Assembly (NCBI RefSeq): GCF_030247195.1
Contig: NC_080672.1
Coordinates: forward strand, 398,243,037-398,307,036
Direction: 5' to 3'
Length of the DNA stretch: 64,000 nucleotides
Source of the DNA: Topomyia yanbarensis
Taxonomy: Eukaryota; Arthropoda; Insecta; Diptera; Culicidae
Positions 21,096 to 32,270 of the stretch are shown in pieces. The position numbers were made by a program, and so were the translations under genes. How positions within the stretch are numbered: position 1 is the stretch's first letter; the number at the start of each line of letters is the position of its first letter. The notes beneath the pieces were generated by a model that worked only from the letters and a program-made list of their open reading frames with translations, was not told the DNA's origin and searched no databases.

Positions 21096-23830
21096 ACAGC
21101 AACCCTTGTGGCAGTCTATGATGATGATGATGATGATAATATAGGAACCCACCATCAGCGAATGGAATACTCCGATGACTGAAGATGCTTTTAACAGCAA
21201 AGATAAAATTATGTTATCAAATTATGACATTCACATTAACACTGTATGAAGGGCCAAAATGGGGTGGATCCATAAACAGAAACATTTATGCGCAATCCGA
21301 AGGGACAGAGAATCTCCTTCCAACGAAAAGATCCAGCCAGAGCAACCCTTGTGGCAGTCTACGACAGAAACTATGTGTGACGTCGCTTTGATTGCAGAGT
21401 CGTATCAAGTCCCTCCTAATAACGTTAACTGGGTAGCGGGTAGAACGGGAACGGCGGCGATACAAGTTATGTACAGATTCCCAATTCCAGAACTTGTAGA
21501 GCACACATACGAAGGCTTCATAATCGCTAAAATCAACGGCGTTTTCGTGTGCAGCTGCTATGCTCCTCCAAGGTGGATAGTGGAGCAGTTCAGCTCAATG
21601 TTGGGAGCAGTTAACTGAACAGTTCATCGGGCGAAAACCTCTAGTCATTGGTTGTGACTTCAATATCTGGGCTGTGGAGTGGAGCAGTAGAGTAACTCTG
21701 GCGAAGTTAGACGTACGATTGTGCTATGAAGGTATCTTTAGAACATTTCGGAGAGACGGGAGAAGATCTATAGCGACCACCAGACGCTACGCTACCGTAT
21801 CGACTAACGGAACCCTGCTGCAGCACCGACGAAAGTGGAAGACAAAAGCCTTCAACAAAGATCTCTTCGTTGAGGCACTTTGGCTGGACAGCGGGACCGC
21901 GAACGTTGATGCGGCTGATCTAATTAGAAAGATGGTGACGTTCTGTGATGCTACAATACCGCGAAAGTAGGAGCCCGCAGTAGACGATGTCCAGCTTCCT
22001 GGTGGAATGAGACTTTTTGTACGCTACGCGCTGCTTGTCCCAGAACCAGAAGGCGGGTTCAGAGGGCAGTATCGGAGCCAGATAGAGAAGAGCGCAAGGC
22101 AGTGTTTCGGGATGTTAGGATCGCTTTAAAATGGAAGATCAAGCTTAGCAAGTCAGTTTGCCACAAGGGGCTGTACCGAGAAGTAGACACCAATCCCTGG
22201 GGCGACGCGTACGGAGTCATGATGGCGAAAATGACGGCCCGTCGACGCCAGCCGAAATGTGCCCTGGTGAGCTGAAGATAATCGTTGAGGGTCTCTATCC
22301 GTAGCACATTCCAACTACCTGTCCACCGACACCGTGCGGCGAAGAAAAAGAAGCAAACACAAACGATTTCTCCGGTCCGCATGGAATAGCAAACGTGGTG
22401 AAAGCGGCGATCCTGGAATATCCGGACATGTCCACGATGGCGCTGAAGAAGTTTCTAGATGACAACTTCTTTGAAATGTGGAAGGTAGAAGCGGGTGTTG
22501 CTGCCAAATCCAGGAAAATCACCGGGCGATCCAGCCTCGTATAGGCCTATAAGTTTGCTAGATATACTAGAAAAACTCGTGGAAAGAATACAGGCTGACG
22601 AAATGTTCAGATTCCGCAAAGAAGTATCGGGGATAGAGGCAATTCAGACGATAGATGTGAAGAATACGTTTAACAGCGCCAGCTGGGAAGCTATCGCTAC
22701 GCAGAATGAGGATCCCCGACTATGATGCCAGATCCTGAAGAGCTACTTCCAGAGCAGAGTGCTACTGTACGAGACAAACGAAGAGCAGAAGTTAATGCAA
22801 GTCACAGCGGGTGTTCCTCAGGGCTCTATTCTTTGTGCAACTCTCTGGAACGGGGTGTACAATGGGGTCTTGACACCACGGTAGCCCCAGAAAATGAAAA
22901 TCATGGGTTTCCTGGACAACGTGTCTACCACGGTGACATATGTAGAAGTGGTGGTGTCGGTGACGGAGACAGCATTCGCGATCGAGATCCAGGGTCATGA
23001 TGTAGATAGCAAAACGGAGATGTTGTTGATCAGCAACTGTCATGCGGTTCAACGGATGCAGATCGACGTCGGAGGACACGTTATTGCATCGAAGCGTGCA
23101 CTGAAGCAATTAGGAGTGATAATCGACGCTTGAGCTTCAACAACCACGTCGACTACACCTGCGAAAAGTCGGTAACACAATAGCGAGGGTCGCGTCAAAC
23201 GTCGGCGGTCCAAGAAGCAGCACGAAATTGCGATACGGAGTTCCTGTCTGAGGTGCGGAGCTGAAGAACAAGCGGAACAGCGAGTCGCGAGCGCGTACAG
23301 AGCAATAACGTCTGAGGCAGTATGCGTTATGATCTCCATCTGTATCACCTTGGCGAAGGATATCGAGTACTACGATCGGAGGAACACCTGAAACTTGGGG
23401 AAGATGGTGAGAATCGATTCGATGGCAAGGTGGTAGTAGGAATGGGACAATACAGAGAACGGAAGTTGAACGTGCCGGTTAGTCCCAAACCTGTTCACGT
23501 GATTCAATAGTAAGCAGGGAGATGTGACACAGCTCTTGTCGGGCCACGGCAGCTTCAGGGAATATCTTCATCGTTTCAGGCACACAACGCACTGTTGTGT
23601 CCGGAGTGTGAGAATGACACCGGAGCACGTGGTGTTCGAATGTTCGAGGCTCGAAGCGACACTCGGGAAGATGCTTGAAAAAGGAAGGCCGGACATTACA
23701 TAAACCCGTGGAACGCAGTCAACAGCGTGGTGACGCAGGTCTTGACCGCCTTACAGAGGAAATGTGATGAACAACGAGCAACGGTTTCGAGAGAGCAATC
23801 ATCACTGGAAAACTCTGCACCGGAGTAAGC
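21060..23830 (+). pseudogene. R1/LOA-type LINE ORF2 remnant (endonuclease and RT)
   Basis: The start is recognised by TQINLNHCKTAQQ at about 21067-21105. The endonuclease continues with AESYQVPP (about 21397) and CSCYAPPRW. RT pieces are SYRPISLLDILEKLVE (about 22530), the motif-A-like IDVKNTFNSASWEAI (about 22652) and AGVPQGSI (about 22806). The catalytic F/YxDD is FLDN at about 22909-22923, so the second Asp is lost. The tail has LLSGHG and EHVVFECSR near 23535-23650. Numerous stops and shifts make it a dead copy. Confidence 0.8.
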
Positions 23831-24550
23831 TAGATCCACCACCGAGGATTAGTCGGGTAAACCGATACAGAGCGCCGGGGCGCTAGCGAACCGAACGCCA
23901 CACTCAACCCGGAATCGTTGGACGGCACCCTGCCGGTTGTCCTGAGATGATGTATAACGAAAACATAAGAGGAACTCTCCGTCGGCGTAAGTTAGATTTA
24001 CTGTCGTGGACTAGACTGAGTAGATCGCGACGAGACACCACCTGTCGCGGGTCGCCGCGAAGCGGACACCTTGCTCCACCGGAATCGTCGGACCGATTTC
24101 GGCACTTGACTTGTAAGTACGGTTTCGGGAGAACCTCTCTTGCCGGGAATACACAATCGGAGTAGATCGTCGTGAACTAGACCGAGTAGTTCGTGAACAA
24201 TTCGGGAGCCTCAACGAGGAAATAGCGCTAAATGACGCGAGAAGGAAGCCAAAGGGCTTTAAATGAGTTACGGTGTTGAATTGCACTAAACAGGATGCCA
24301 AAGGTTTCAAGGAGGTGTAGTGCTGAATGGCATGAAGGAGCCGAAGGGTTCAATAAATTAGACAATCTGGAGTTTGCCGCCCGGATTGTCCTCGTAGGTG
24401 AAGAGCACTCACTCTCGATCTACAGCTGGCTTTAATACTGCTGTACAGAAATGACCTCATTATGTGAATGATCGAAAACTAATGGTGTGTCGAGGAGTGG
24501 TACTTCAACACTACACATCCCAATATCGTAGAACAAAGTTTCTATCTTGT

Positions 24551-24582
24551 GGTATAGTTAATAAAACGTTATTAACTATACC
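24551..24582. repeat. Perfect 14-bp palindrome with a 4-nt loop
   Basis: GGTATAGTTAATAA at 24551-24564 is followed by AACG and its exact reverse complement. The related motif TATTAACTATACCG recurs at about 24613-24627. It is probably the tip of a small AT-rich element. Confidence 0.7.
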
Positions 24583-24689
24583 GTAATAAAGGGTTATTAA
24601 TTATATGTACCTCTATTAACTATACCGTAGATAGTAACTTAGGCGTAGATACGCTCTCGATTTCGATTTCGATTGGGACTTAATAATTT

Positions 24690-26135
24690 ATAAACGCGGT
24701 CTTAAGTACGAACATACATACGCTCGTTCCTACGCGATCTTGGATCGTCCACGCCTGGAGTTCCAATCTCTGTCCATGCTTTCAGTTAGATCATTCTCAA
24801 AAAAACTCACACCCTGGCATGTATGTCATGCTATAAAACGGGACGTACAAACGCGATTAAACATGTTAACATACAAATGCTCGTGCTCTTCGCGATGTTT
24901 CAACATTGGTAACAAACACGAACATGCAATGGTAGTGATTCCCGCGTTTTCACCAACATAAAAAGGAGTGTTAGTGTGACAAACGTTTTTAATGAGATCG
25001 TGTGTAATTCTACCACGGGAAAGAGTTTTTCTCAGTGGGTTGAGTTAAAAAGTTACACAAATCTGGATTTAGCTTAATTCGTGATTCTCACAGTCACGTC
25101 ACTTAGTGACTAGATGGAAAATTCCTTCCAGTCGCTAGGTTACGTGACTGTGAAATAGGACCCATGATCTATGCAACTCTCTGAAGTATTAGCATGTTTT
25201 TATTGCTCTGGGCAGCCGGTCGCCGAGAATTTATGGTAGATTTATTATTATAAGACACCAGATGATAATGAAAACCCTGGCCTTGGTATCTAACGGGGTA
25301 ATTAAATAGATCAAACCTGTTGGGTGTCAGCTGCGGTTCTGTGTGAATTCGTTTTAGAGCCAGAATACGATTGCTGTCGCCAATGCGATAATGTGTTCTT
25401 TTTGGGACGTCATCATATTCCAGGAATAGCATAATGGTTTGCGTGTTGGGTCGGAGTCCTAACTTACTAACACCCGGTAATAAGGAGAACGTTTTAGCAC
25501 TTACGAAGTTTCATACGCTGTTTCAAACGCTAACCTACAGACGTCCGTTTTCGCGAGCTCATGAATCGGTCACGCCCGGAAACCATTACTCTTTGTTCTA
25601 ATAACTTAGGTCCATACATTCAGTAGGACCAATCTAAAAATAAAGCTCATATCCACTAGACAACAAGTTCCATGGCGACATCACCGGGAACTCTAGTGAT
25701 ATGGAAGATCTCACTCTCTTTTAGCATCTTAGCCGTTCACAAAAAATAAAATATTAGATTCACGGTCCGTCCGCGATTATCCAAGAACACGCGCGAATGT
25801 GCGAAAGGCACACGGTTATAAAATATAATTTATACACGCAAAGTTACATACACGTTAGCACACGCGACATACAAACGCACACGCGATCGAACACGTTAAC
25901 GTACAAATGCTCGAGCTCTTCGCGATCATACACGCAATCGCGAGTCCCCACGCCCACACATACCTGAACCGTACAATGAATATCACATTCAGAATCACGG
26001 CGCGCTACAATTGGCCTAGTGTTTTAGTGGGCGACATTGCCTGTCTCGTCTGCAAATTGTAGTATTTGATTCTGACGGGGAGCCCTTTCGAGAATCTAGC
26101 TCTACAGCTCCAGTAGGACAACTCTCGAAAAAAAA
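24690..26135 (+). repeat. Repeat B array, copy 1
   Basis: Degenerate units carry recurring phrases: CATGAATCGGTCACG, GGTCCATACATTCAG, ACTAGACAACA, GGGAACTCTAGTGATATGG, TCGCGATCATACACGC. The stretch 25169-25440 differs from the other arrays. The array ends with a module (about 26025-26130, finishing ACAACTCTCGAAAAAA) that also ends the array at 48664-48785, so this is a true family terminus. No convincing coding frame is present. Confidence 0.8.
25085..25158. repeat. Imperfect hairpin of about 32-bp arms
   Basis: TCACAGTCACGTCACTTAGT and the following 12 nt pair with the complement that ends ACGTGACTGTGAAA. There are several mismatches in the middle. It lies inside the repeat B region. Confidence 0.65.
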
Positions 26136-26149
26136 ATTTACCTTAAAAC

Positions 26150-28279
26150 CTGACAGCGCCTCCAGTGATTTCTCCGTAATAACTATCATTCAAACATCTC
26201 AAAATCGCGCTCTGTTTGCGTCATCTTTCGATCCCAAATCGAAGCAGATGAGTAAACAAGCAAAACAAATGAAAAATGGTGTCGCAAATAAAATGTTTCC
26301 CTGTCTCTCTCCTTTTCTCTCTCTTTCTTCCCGTCCTACACCCGAGCACCCGAGTACAAGGCGACAAACAGCTAGCGCGAGAATTTGCGATTTGTTTAGC
26401 ACCCGCTTATCACCTCTCGAGTTCCAAGACTAGCACCGGCCACCAAACCCCAGCACTCCAGCTAGCGTAGCGCGAAATGCGAATCACCCAACCAGGTTGC
26501 GCCTGTGGTAGTAACCGCCGCGCCGTAGCCACCGCCACCGATTGTGGAACACAATCCAACCGCTGAGCAAATCCGAAGTTCATCTTTGCAAATTACGCGA
26601 CGCTTGTTGTCGCCTTCGCGGCTGCACCGGTGCCTCGCCTCGCGCAGTATGATGGCCTGCTTCGCGAACCATCTGGGTTTATAAATATGTAACCACGTCA
26701 GGATTTGGAGTTTGTTTGTATTGCTGGAATGGGGGATCGTATCGCAAAACTCGCCTCGACACGCCGGTCGGTCGAATCGAAACAGGAAAGCTAGCTGGAG
26801 GCAGACGGCGAGAGGCACGATCCGATGACCTGTTCTGCATTTCTGCGAAGCTAAACAACACCCACCTTGGTTGGGTTCGGGGGCGTAGCGCGGGTGGCGA
26901 AGAAGAAGAAGACGAAAGCGAAGGAAAACGAGCTTCGTTTGGGCCCCATTATCCACATGTTGAAGTGGGCTGGGATTGCCCGGCTGTTCCGGAAACCGTA
27001 CGGGGAATTAGCGCAGTATAATGATTGAATCGTATTTTGTTTTCGCATGCTCGTTAAATTTCGCCCTTGAAAAAGTCAAATGACGGGTGTTTCGAAAACA
27101 GGGAGTTGTGGAAAGTTTATCGAAACGTTGATAATCGAACTTAATCGAACGGGTATTTTTATTAAATGATTGAAAGTCTGCGACAAACCTCTTGCGTTCG
27201 TTCTCTGATGAGGGAATCCCTTTTTCTTCTGTGCCTTCTTAGCTACAATTGACTGTATCCGAACACATTTATATTCTCTGACAAAACAACAATGGATAAG
27301 CCAACACACGATCCTCTTCAACTCGAAACGACTTCTCCAGGGGGGTTCTTCCACGAAGTGCCGTAAAGTAAATTTCTTTTTCTTAGACGAAAAGACGGGA
27401 GAATTCCCTGCAGCTTGCTTACTTGCTTGCTTGTCGGACGGCAACAGTTTCGGCGGCGGCGACGACAATCCTGAGCTGTATTTTTACACATGTAGAAGAA
27501 AAAATGTGCGCCTGCCTGCCTGCCTGTTCATATTATATGGCCCACACTTTCATCTTTTGGTTTCTTTTGCTACGTTTTTTTTTGGTTCTCTCCACTTGAT
27601 CTTTTCGGGTACCTTAACTCTGCCTGGATCCAGGCGAACTATTCGTCGACCTTCTTTTTCCTCCTTAATTTTCACCCTCTCCCCGGGTTCGTCCTGGGTT
27701 GACTTTTGCAGTCACTGACTGACCGTTCGGTCGTCCGGTAAATGGCGTTTGCCTGCGGGGAGTTTTCTGATCTTTTTTCGCTCTTGAGCTGTATCTCCGA
27801 TATGATCGCTGTATTTCTTCCTCTTATTTTTCCCGTGATGGGTTGAGAATTCCTTCGGAAAAGTAACAAGATGATGCTGTTATTTTTTTGCACGTTCTGC
27901 CTGCCTGCCTGTCTCTGCGACGAATTCGAATGAAGGCAACCAACGAGGACGAATCGGATCAATCACTGATGTGAGTGATGTGAGAAAAACTTCGTTCACA
28001 AAGATTGTAGCGAAATTGGTTGGTTGGTTGGTTCGACGAGCGCGGTAGTCAGTATGGTGGGCGGTGAAATGTCAATAACTCGTTCGACTTGCCGCAATTT
28101 GCGTCACTTTGATAAGAAGCGACAAAAGCAATGCGCATTTATCGTTTCGCTCGCCGGGCTACTTTGTACGCTGTTAAGTCACATTTCACGCCTTTGTATC
28201 AGATATAAGTGTGTACATGCTTTCGAAAAATAAAACATTCAACTAATCTGGTATTTTGGTTTTGTCTTTTTTTTTGCAG
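26150..28279. other. GC-richer, repeat-poor island upstream of the 66-nt exon
   Basis: No transposon ends are visible. Simple runs include GAAGAAGAAG (about 26900), TGCCTGCC (about 27506-27525 and 27897-27912) and GGTTGGTT (about 28018-28033). Long overlapping ORFs on both strands (for example 26462-26956 on the minus strand) reflect composition; none has a recognisable domain. It may contain promoter or 5' UTR exons of the + strand host gene. The tract 28255-28279 (TTTGTCTTTTTTTTTGCAG) is the acceptor of the following exon. Confidence 0.4.
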
Positions 28280-28345
28280 AAACAAATGGCAGGAAATCTG
28301 GGGCAGATGCCAAACAGGCGGATAAGAAGGATGCGAATGTGAAAG
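28280..28345 (+). CDS. Host gene internal exon, 66 nt, phase 1-1
   Basis: A T-rich tract ending TTTTTTTTTGCAG precedes it and AAAG/GTAAGA follows it. Only one frame is open: it begins with the last two bases of a split codon and ends with the first base of another, giving a short hydrophilic Lys/Asp/Ala peptide (TNGRKSGAD at its start, KKDANVK at its end). The downstream exon at 63484 supplies AT to complete GAT (Asp) in its only open frame. The length is a multiple of three, so skipping would keep the frame. I do not recognise the gene. The upstream exon must end with a single base of a codon and was not found. Confidence 0.75.
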
Positions 28346-28623
28346 GTAAGAATCAATTTGTTTGCTTTCATTGTTTGATTAGATTAATCATTATCGTTTT
28401 GTTTAGGTCAGAGATTGCATACATGGAGAATTTTTCCTAAGAAAGGGTTGATGACTCCTTAATCATCTTATTAGTTGAGCGTTTGCGTAAAAAGTGTGAT
28501 TTAGCTAAATGAAAATTGACAATTAATTAATTTTTTTATCAAAATAAGTTGGCATTATAGGGACGACTTTATTACAATACACTATGGTATATTTATCCAT
28601 AGGGAGAAACATTTAGATAAATA

Positions 28624-29027
28624 CAGTAGGATACCGTTTTTGGCAACAATATTTTTTTTCAGTTGCGAAACTGGAACCGTGCCAAAAATGGAACCTTAGC
28701 TTAAAAGCTTTCATTTTCAATTTGTGACTTCACAAATGTCACAAGAACATTAATTATATAAGAATATGTGAAATGGAATGAATTAATAGAAAAAATCAAC
28801 AAATTTAATTTTATTCGCTATGCCCGCCTCCATAAAATATAGTGAATATGACTCCTATATTTGGAAATAAATTCAAAAGCGATATCCATTATTACAACAA
28901 AATGATTTTTGAGCATTTTTCAAAAGATTTACTATGATCAAAAATAATGTTGCCAAAAACGGAACTTTTTTGTTGCCAAAAATGGAACATGCCAAAAACG
29001 GAGCATGCCAAAAACGGAATCTTACTG
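28624..29027. mobile_element. TA-flanked MITE, CAGTAAGAT family, copy 1
   Basis: Ends CAGTAGGATACCGTTTTTGG and the complement of CGGAATCTTACTG form TIRs of about 25 bp; TA flanks both ends (28622-28623, 28028-like TA at 29028-29029). A second copy at 59326-59737 matches over nearly the full length. Inner repeats of GCCAAAAACGGA occur near the right end. It is non-coding and probably moved by a Tc1/mariner or pogo-type transposase. Confidence 0.85.
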
Positions 29028-29029
29028 TA

Positions 29030-30564
29030 CTACTGTTTACCACTACACAGTGGGACGAGCCCGGACCTGAGTCCACATATGAAGTATTTTTCTCGTTAGT
29101 ATTTTTCTCGTATCAGCTGACATTTTTGCGAAATTTTAGCCGATGTGGACGTAAAACGAATTTTTGACAGCTTTTTGAAGGGCATAACTCAAGTACAGGT
29201 ATACCTCGATTTAACACACTCATAATTCAACATACCCTCGATTTAACGTTTTTTATCTCTATTTTTTAATTTTTTCATTGCCAATTGAAGCGAAGTATTA
29301 AGGGGAGGTTCTCATTCAAATGACCAAAAAGTAAGCAAAATTTGGTATTTTTGTGGGCCGATGAAAAAACAGCAGGAAACAGTTTTAGGATTCAAAAAGC
29401 TTATATTTTCGTCTTTATTGACACTCTTTTTCAAAACATAAGCACAAAATGGCGCCCGTGGTAACGTTCTGTCTAGGGTTAGGTGCACATGGAATTCCAA
29501 AACTGCGTACAGCCTGCTGCCTCAGGGTCTCGAATCTGAAACACAAAACTAATAAAGTAAACTAAATTTATTGGAGGAATGACCTAAGAACGGGTGAAAA
29601 ACTTCAAATTTGACGTAATCGTGCGTTCGGTGAGTTTGTAGATTTTATTTATAGGTCATTCCTCTTATGAAAACACGTTTCTTTCGAGTGATCAAAAGAT
29701 GAAATCTTTAAATTGAACAGTTTTCAAATGAGATTGCACGCAGTTTTGAAAAAAAAAATAATGTTTTGAGATAAACGCGCTTAAAGTTTTGAGAACACTT
29801 CCAATGAATTGTTCGTGGTAGAATGTCAATATTTTGTAACAATCGCATGGAATTATGGCTGATTACGAATCAGGTATTTCAGTCAAAATCGATAAAAACG
29901 TTTTGTTTAAATCACACTTAATATCAACACATCAAAATAAAAATGGCGGACTAAAATGTGACCTATTAATATAGACCAAAAGTTTTCGTTTTTCACTGTT
30001 TTCTGTGGTTGTTTTATAACTCACGATTAGTCTGCCAAGTCTCTACAGATCAAACCGTGAAATGCGCACTCGAGACCTGTACACATGTACAGTACAACGC
30101 GAAGCATTCTGGGAAGGTGCATTATGCCATGAAAAGGTTTCTACTTGAGGCGCGCATCTCGAACCGAAAGCGTCCCATGGCGGCCAGGACGCCACTTCGA
30201 ACAAAGGCCTGTAGAAATTTTGTTGATGCTCTGATCGAGAAATCCGTTTAGCACACTATAGTAGACACCTGTACCTTTCAAAAATCCAAAGAAAAAAAAA
30301 TCAATTTTTTTTAAATTTTGACTGAGAACTCCCTTTAAAAAGACACACATTTGTCTGTGGATAGTTAATAATGGAGAAAGGGGAATAACTTATAAAAAAG
30401 GTATTTTTATTTGAAATGACGTTTAGAATCAAATTCTGTATTAAAATTACAGTTTTGTCTGCCAGGTAGTATGAAATTTAAAAATATGCATAAAATTATT
30501 GCAGATTTTTTTTTGCTGGTATGTTCTCATGCAATTACACCAATTTTTTGAAGGCAGTCGCTAG
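29030..30564. other. Intron segment without a supported gene
   Basis: A motif ACCTCGATTTAAC/CCCTCGATTTAAC at about 29205-29250 looks like a mariner-type end fragment. An 80-codon ORF at 30009-30251 lies in slightly GC-richer sequence but has no known feature. Nothing else was recognised. Confidence 0.35.
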
Positions 30565-30569
30565 CTATT

Positions 30570-30915
30570 TTTGTGCGCGTTCGTTGTCACTTATTTTATA
30601 AAGTGATTCATCAGCAGTGCTATCTTTGAAAATGAACCACTTCGTGTATGCAACTATTTTTTCCGATCTTATTTTAATGCAAATAATTAAGCAGTTTTCA
30701 TTCTGAATTGCACATATTTTGTAGTATGTAATTTTAAATGGCATTGATTTGATGGCATTGTAAGAGAACACGCATCCGCCAGTTGATGCCAATCGAGCTG
30801 ACATTTCATTAGACTAAACAAACTAATTTCTATGTATGTTTAGTGTTTATTTGACCAACTAGGAAACAAATCCACTGGGTATTTGATGCGCGTGGGAAAT
30901 ATGCATAGAAGACCA
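30570..30915 (+). repeat. Repeat A, partial copy 2
   Basis: Matches 49115-49460: AAGTGATTCATCAGCAGTGC, CTTTGAAAATGAACCAC, GAATTGCACATATTTTGT, GATGCCAATCGAGCTGACAT and GTTTAGTGTTTATTTG in the same order. It then passes directly into repeat B, so A and B meet here. Confidence 0.8.
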
Positions 30916-32270
30916 CGTTCGAAAGTCCTGACCCTCGGTCCTAGTAGCATAGACCCATGTCTTCAGTTGGTCCAATCAAAAATGTCGCTCATATCTGCTT
31001 AACAACACGTTTCATGACATGATCGGGAACTCTAGTGATATGGAGAATCTTATTCTCTTCTAGCATTCAACACATTAACATACAAACGCTTAAGACCTTC
31101 GCGATCATTCACGCACACCAAAGCCCGCAGTTTCGCAAACATGAAAACACTCCCGTAATTAAGTGAATGTTTCAGCACTAATAACCTTATGAACGTGGTC
31201 TTAAGTGGGAACCTACAAACGCCCATGTTCGCGCGATAATGAATCGGTCACATTTGGAAATTGCTACTTTCGGTCCTAGCAGCCTAGGTCCATGCCTTCA
31301 ATTGGACTAATAAAAATGATGTTCATATATACTAGACAACACGTTCCGTGGTGGCATGACTGGGAACTCTACTGATATGGGGAAACTCACTGTCTTCTAG
31401 TATCTGAACCATACACTAAAAATGTAGTATCAGATTCACGATTATAAAATCGAATTTATACATGCGAAGTTACATACACGCTAGCACACGCGACAAACAC
31501 GTTGCGATACATACGCTCGAGCCTTTCGCAATCATCCACGCACACTTACGCGCGCGATTTCACAAACAGGATAACAACCCAGTGACTAAGTGAACGTTTT
31601 AGCATTTATAAATTTACAAACGCCGGTATCCGCTCGATCATGCATCGGTTACGTCCGAAAGTCTCTACTCTCAGCCCTAGCAGCCTAGATTCATGCCTTC
31701 AGTTGGACCAATAAAAAATGACGCTCATATCCTCTAAACAATAAGTTTCATGGTGAACAAGTCACTCACTTCTAGCATCTGAACCGTACTCCGAAAATTA
31801 AGTATCAGATTCACGGTCCGCGTGCGATCATCCAAGAACAGACGCGAATGTGCGAATGGACACACGGTTATAAAATCGAATTCATACACGCTATGCAAAT
31901 GTCTACGCGACATTCAAACGCTTATGCGATCGAGCACGTTAACATACAAACGCCCGAGTCCCTCGCGATGATACACAAAGACGAACATGCAATCGGGATC
32001 ATCTACGCACAACTGCTTCCAAGATTTTGCAAACACGCAAACGCCCCGATGATTAAGCGAACGCTATAGCACTCATACTCTGGTTAACGCGGTTTCAAGC
32101 GCGTACAAATAAACGTTCATTCCCACACGATCGTAAAGTCCCTATCCCCGCACATCTGAACCATACACTCAATATCACATTCAGAATCACGGCTCGCTGC
32201 AAGTGACTTTAAGCAGTGTTTTAGTGCGTGACATTTTCCGTCCCGAAAAATATAGTCGCGTTAAGTAAAT
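30916..32270 (+). repeat. Repeat B array, copy 2
   Basis: About three degenerate units; ATCGGT anchors at about 31245 and 31646 are about 400 bp apart. Phrases are the same as in the other arrays (GGGAACTCTA, TATAAAATCGAATTTATAC, GCTAGCACACGCGACA, CATTCAGAATCACGG). The terminal module is only partly preserved at 32205-32250. Confidence 0.8.

Larger units (their letters stand above)
19620..24370 (+). mobile_element. Decayed R1/LOA-type LINE, near full length
   Basis: Order along the + strand: Gln/Ala-rich and charged ORF1 pieces, a CCHC-type knuckle region, an AP endonuclease start (QINLNHC), RT fragments with GVPQGS, and a C-terminal Cys/His tail (EHVVFECSR). The element is broken by many frameshifts and stops. 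The 3' part (about 23830-24360) is GC-rich and non-coding. Ends are approximate. LOA and R1 clades are hard to separate here. Confidence 0.8.

Noticed and set aside
26462..26956. 164-codon minus-strand ORF as a host gene
   Set aside because: Other frames on both strands are also open, there is no recognisable domain, and no splice context; composition explains it.
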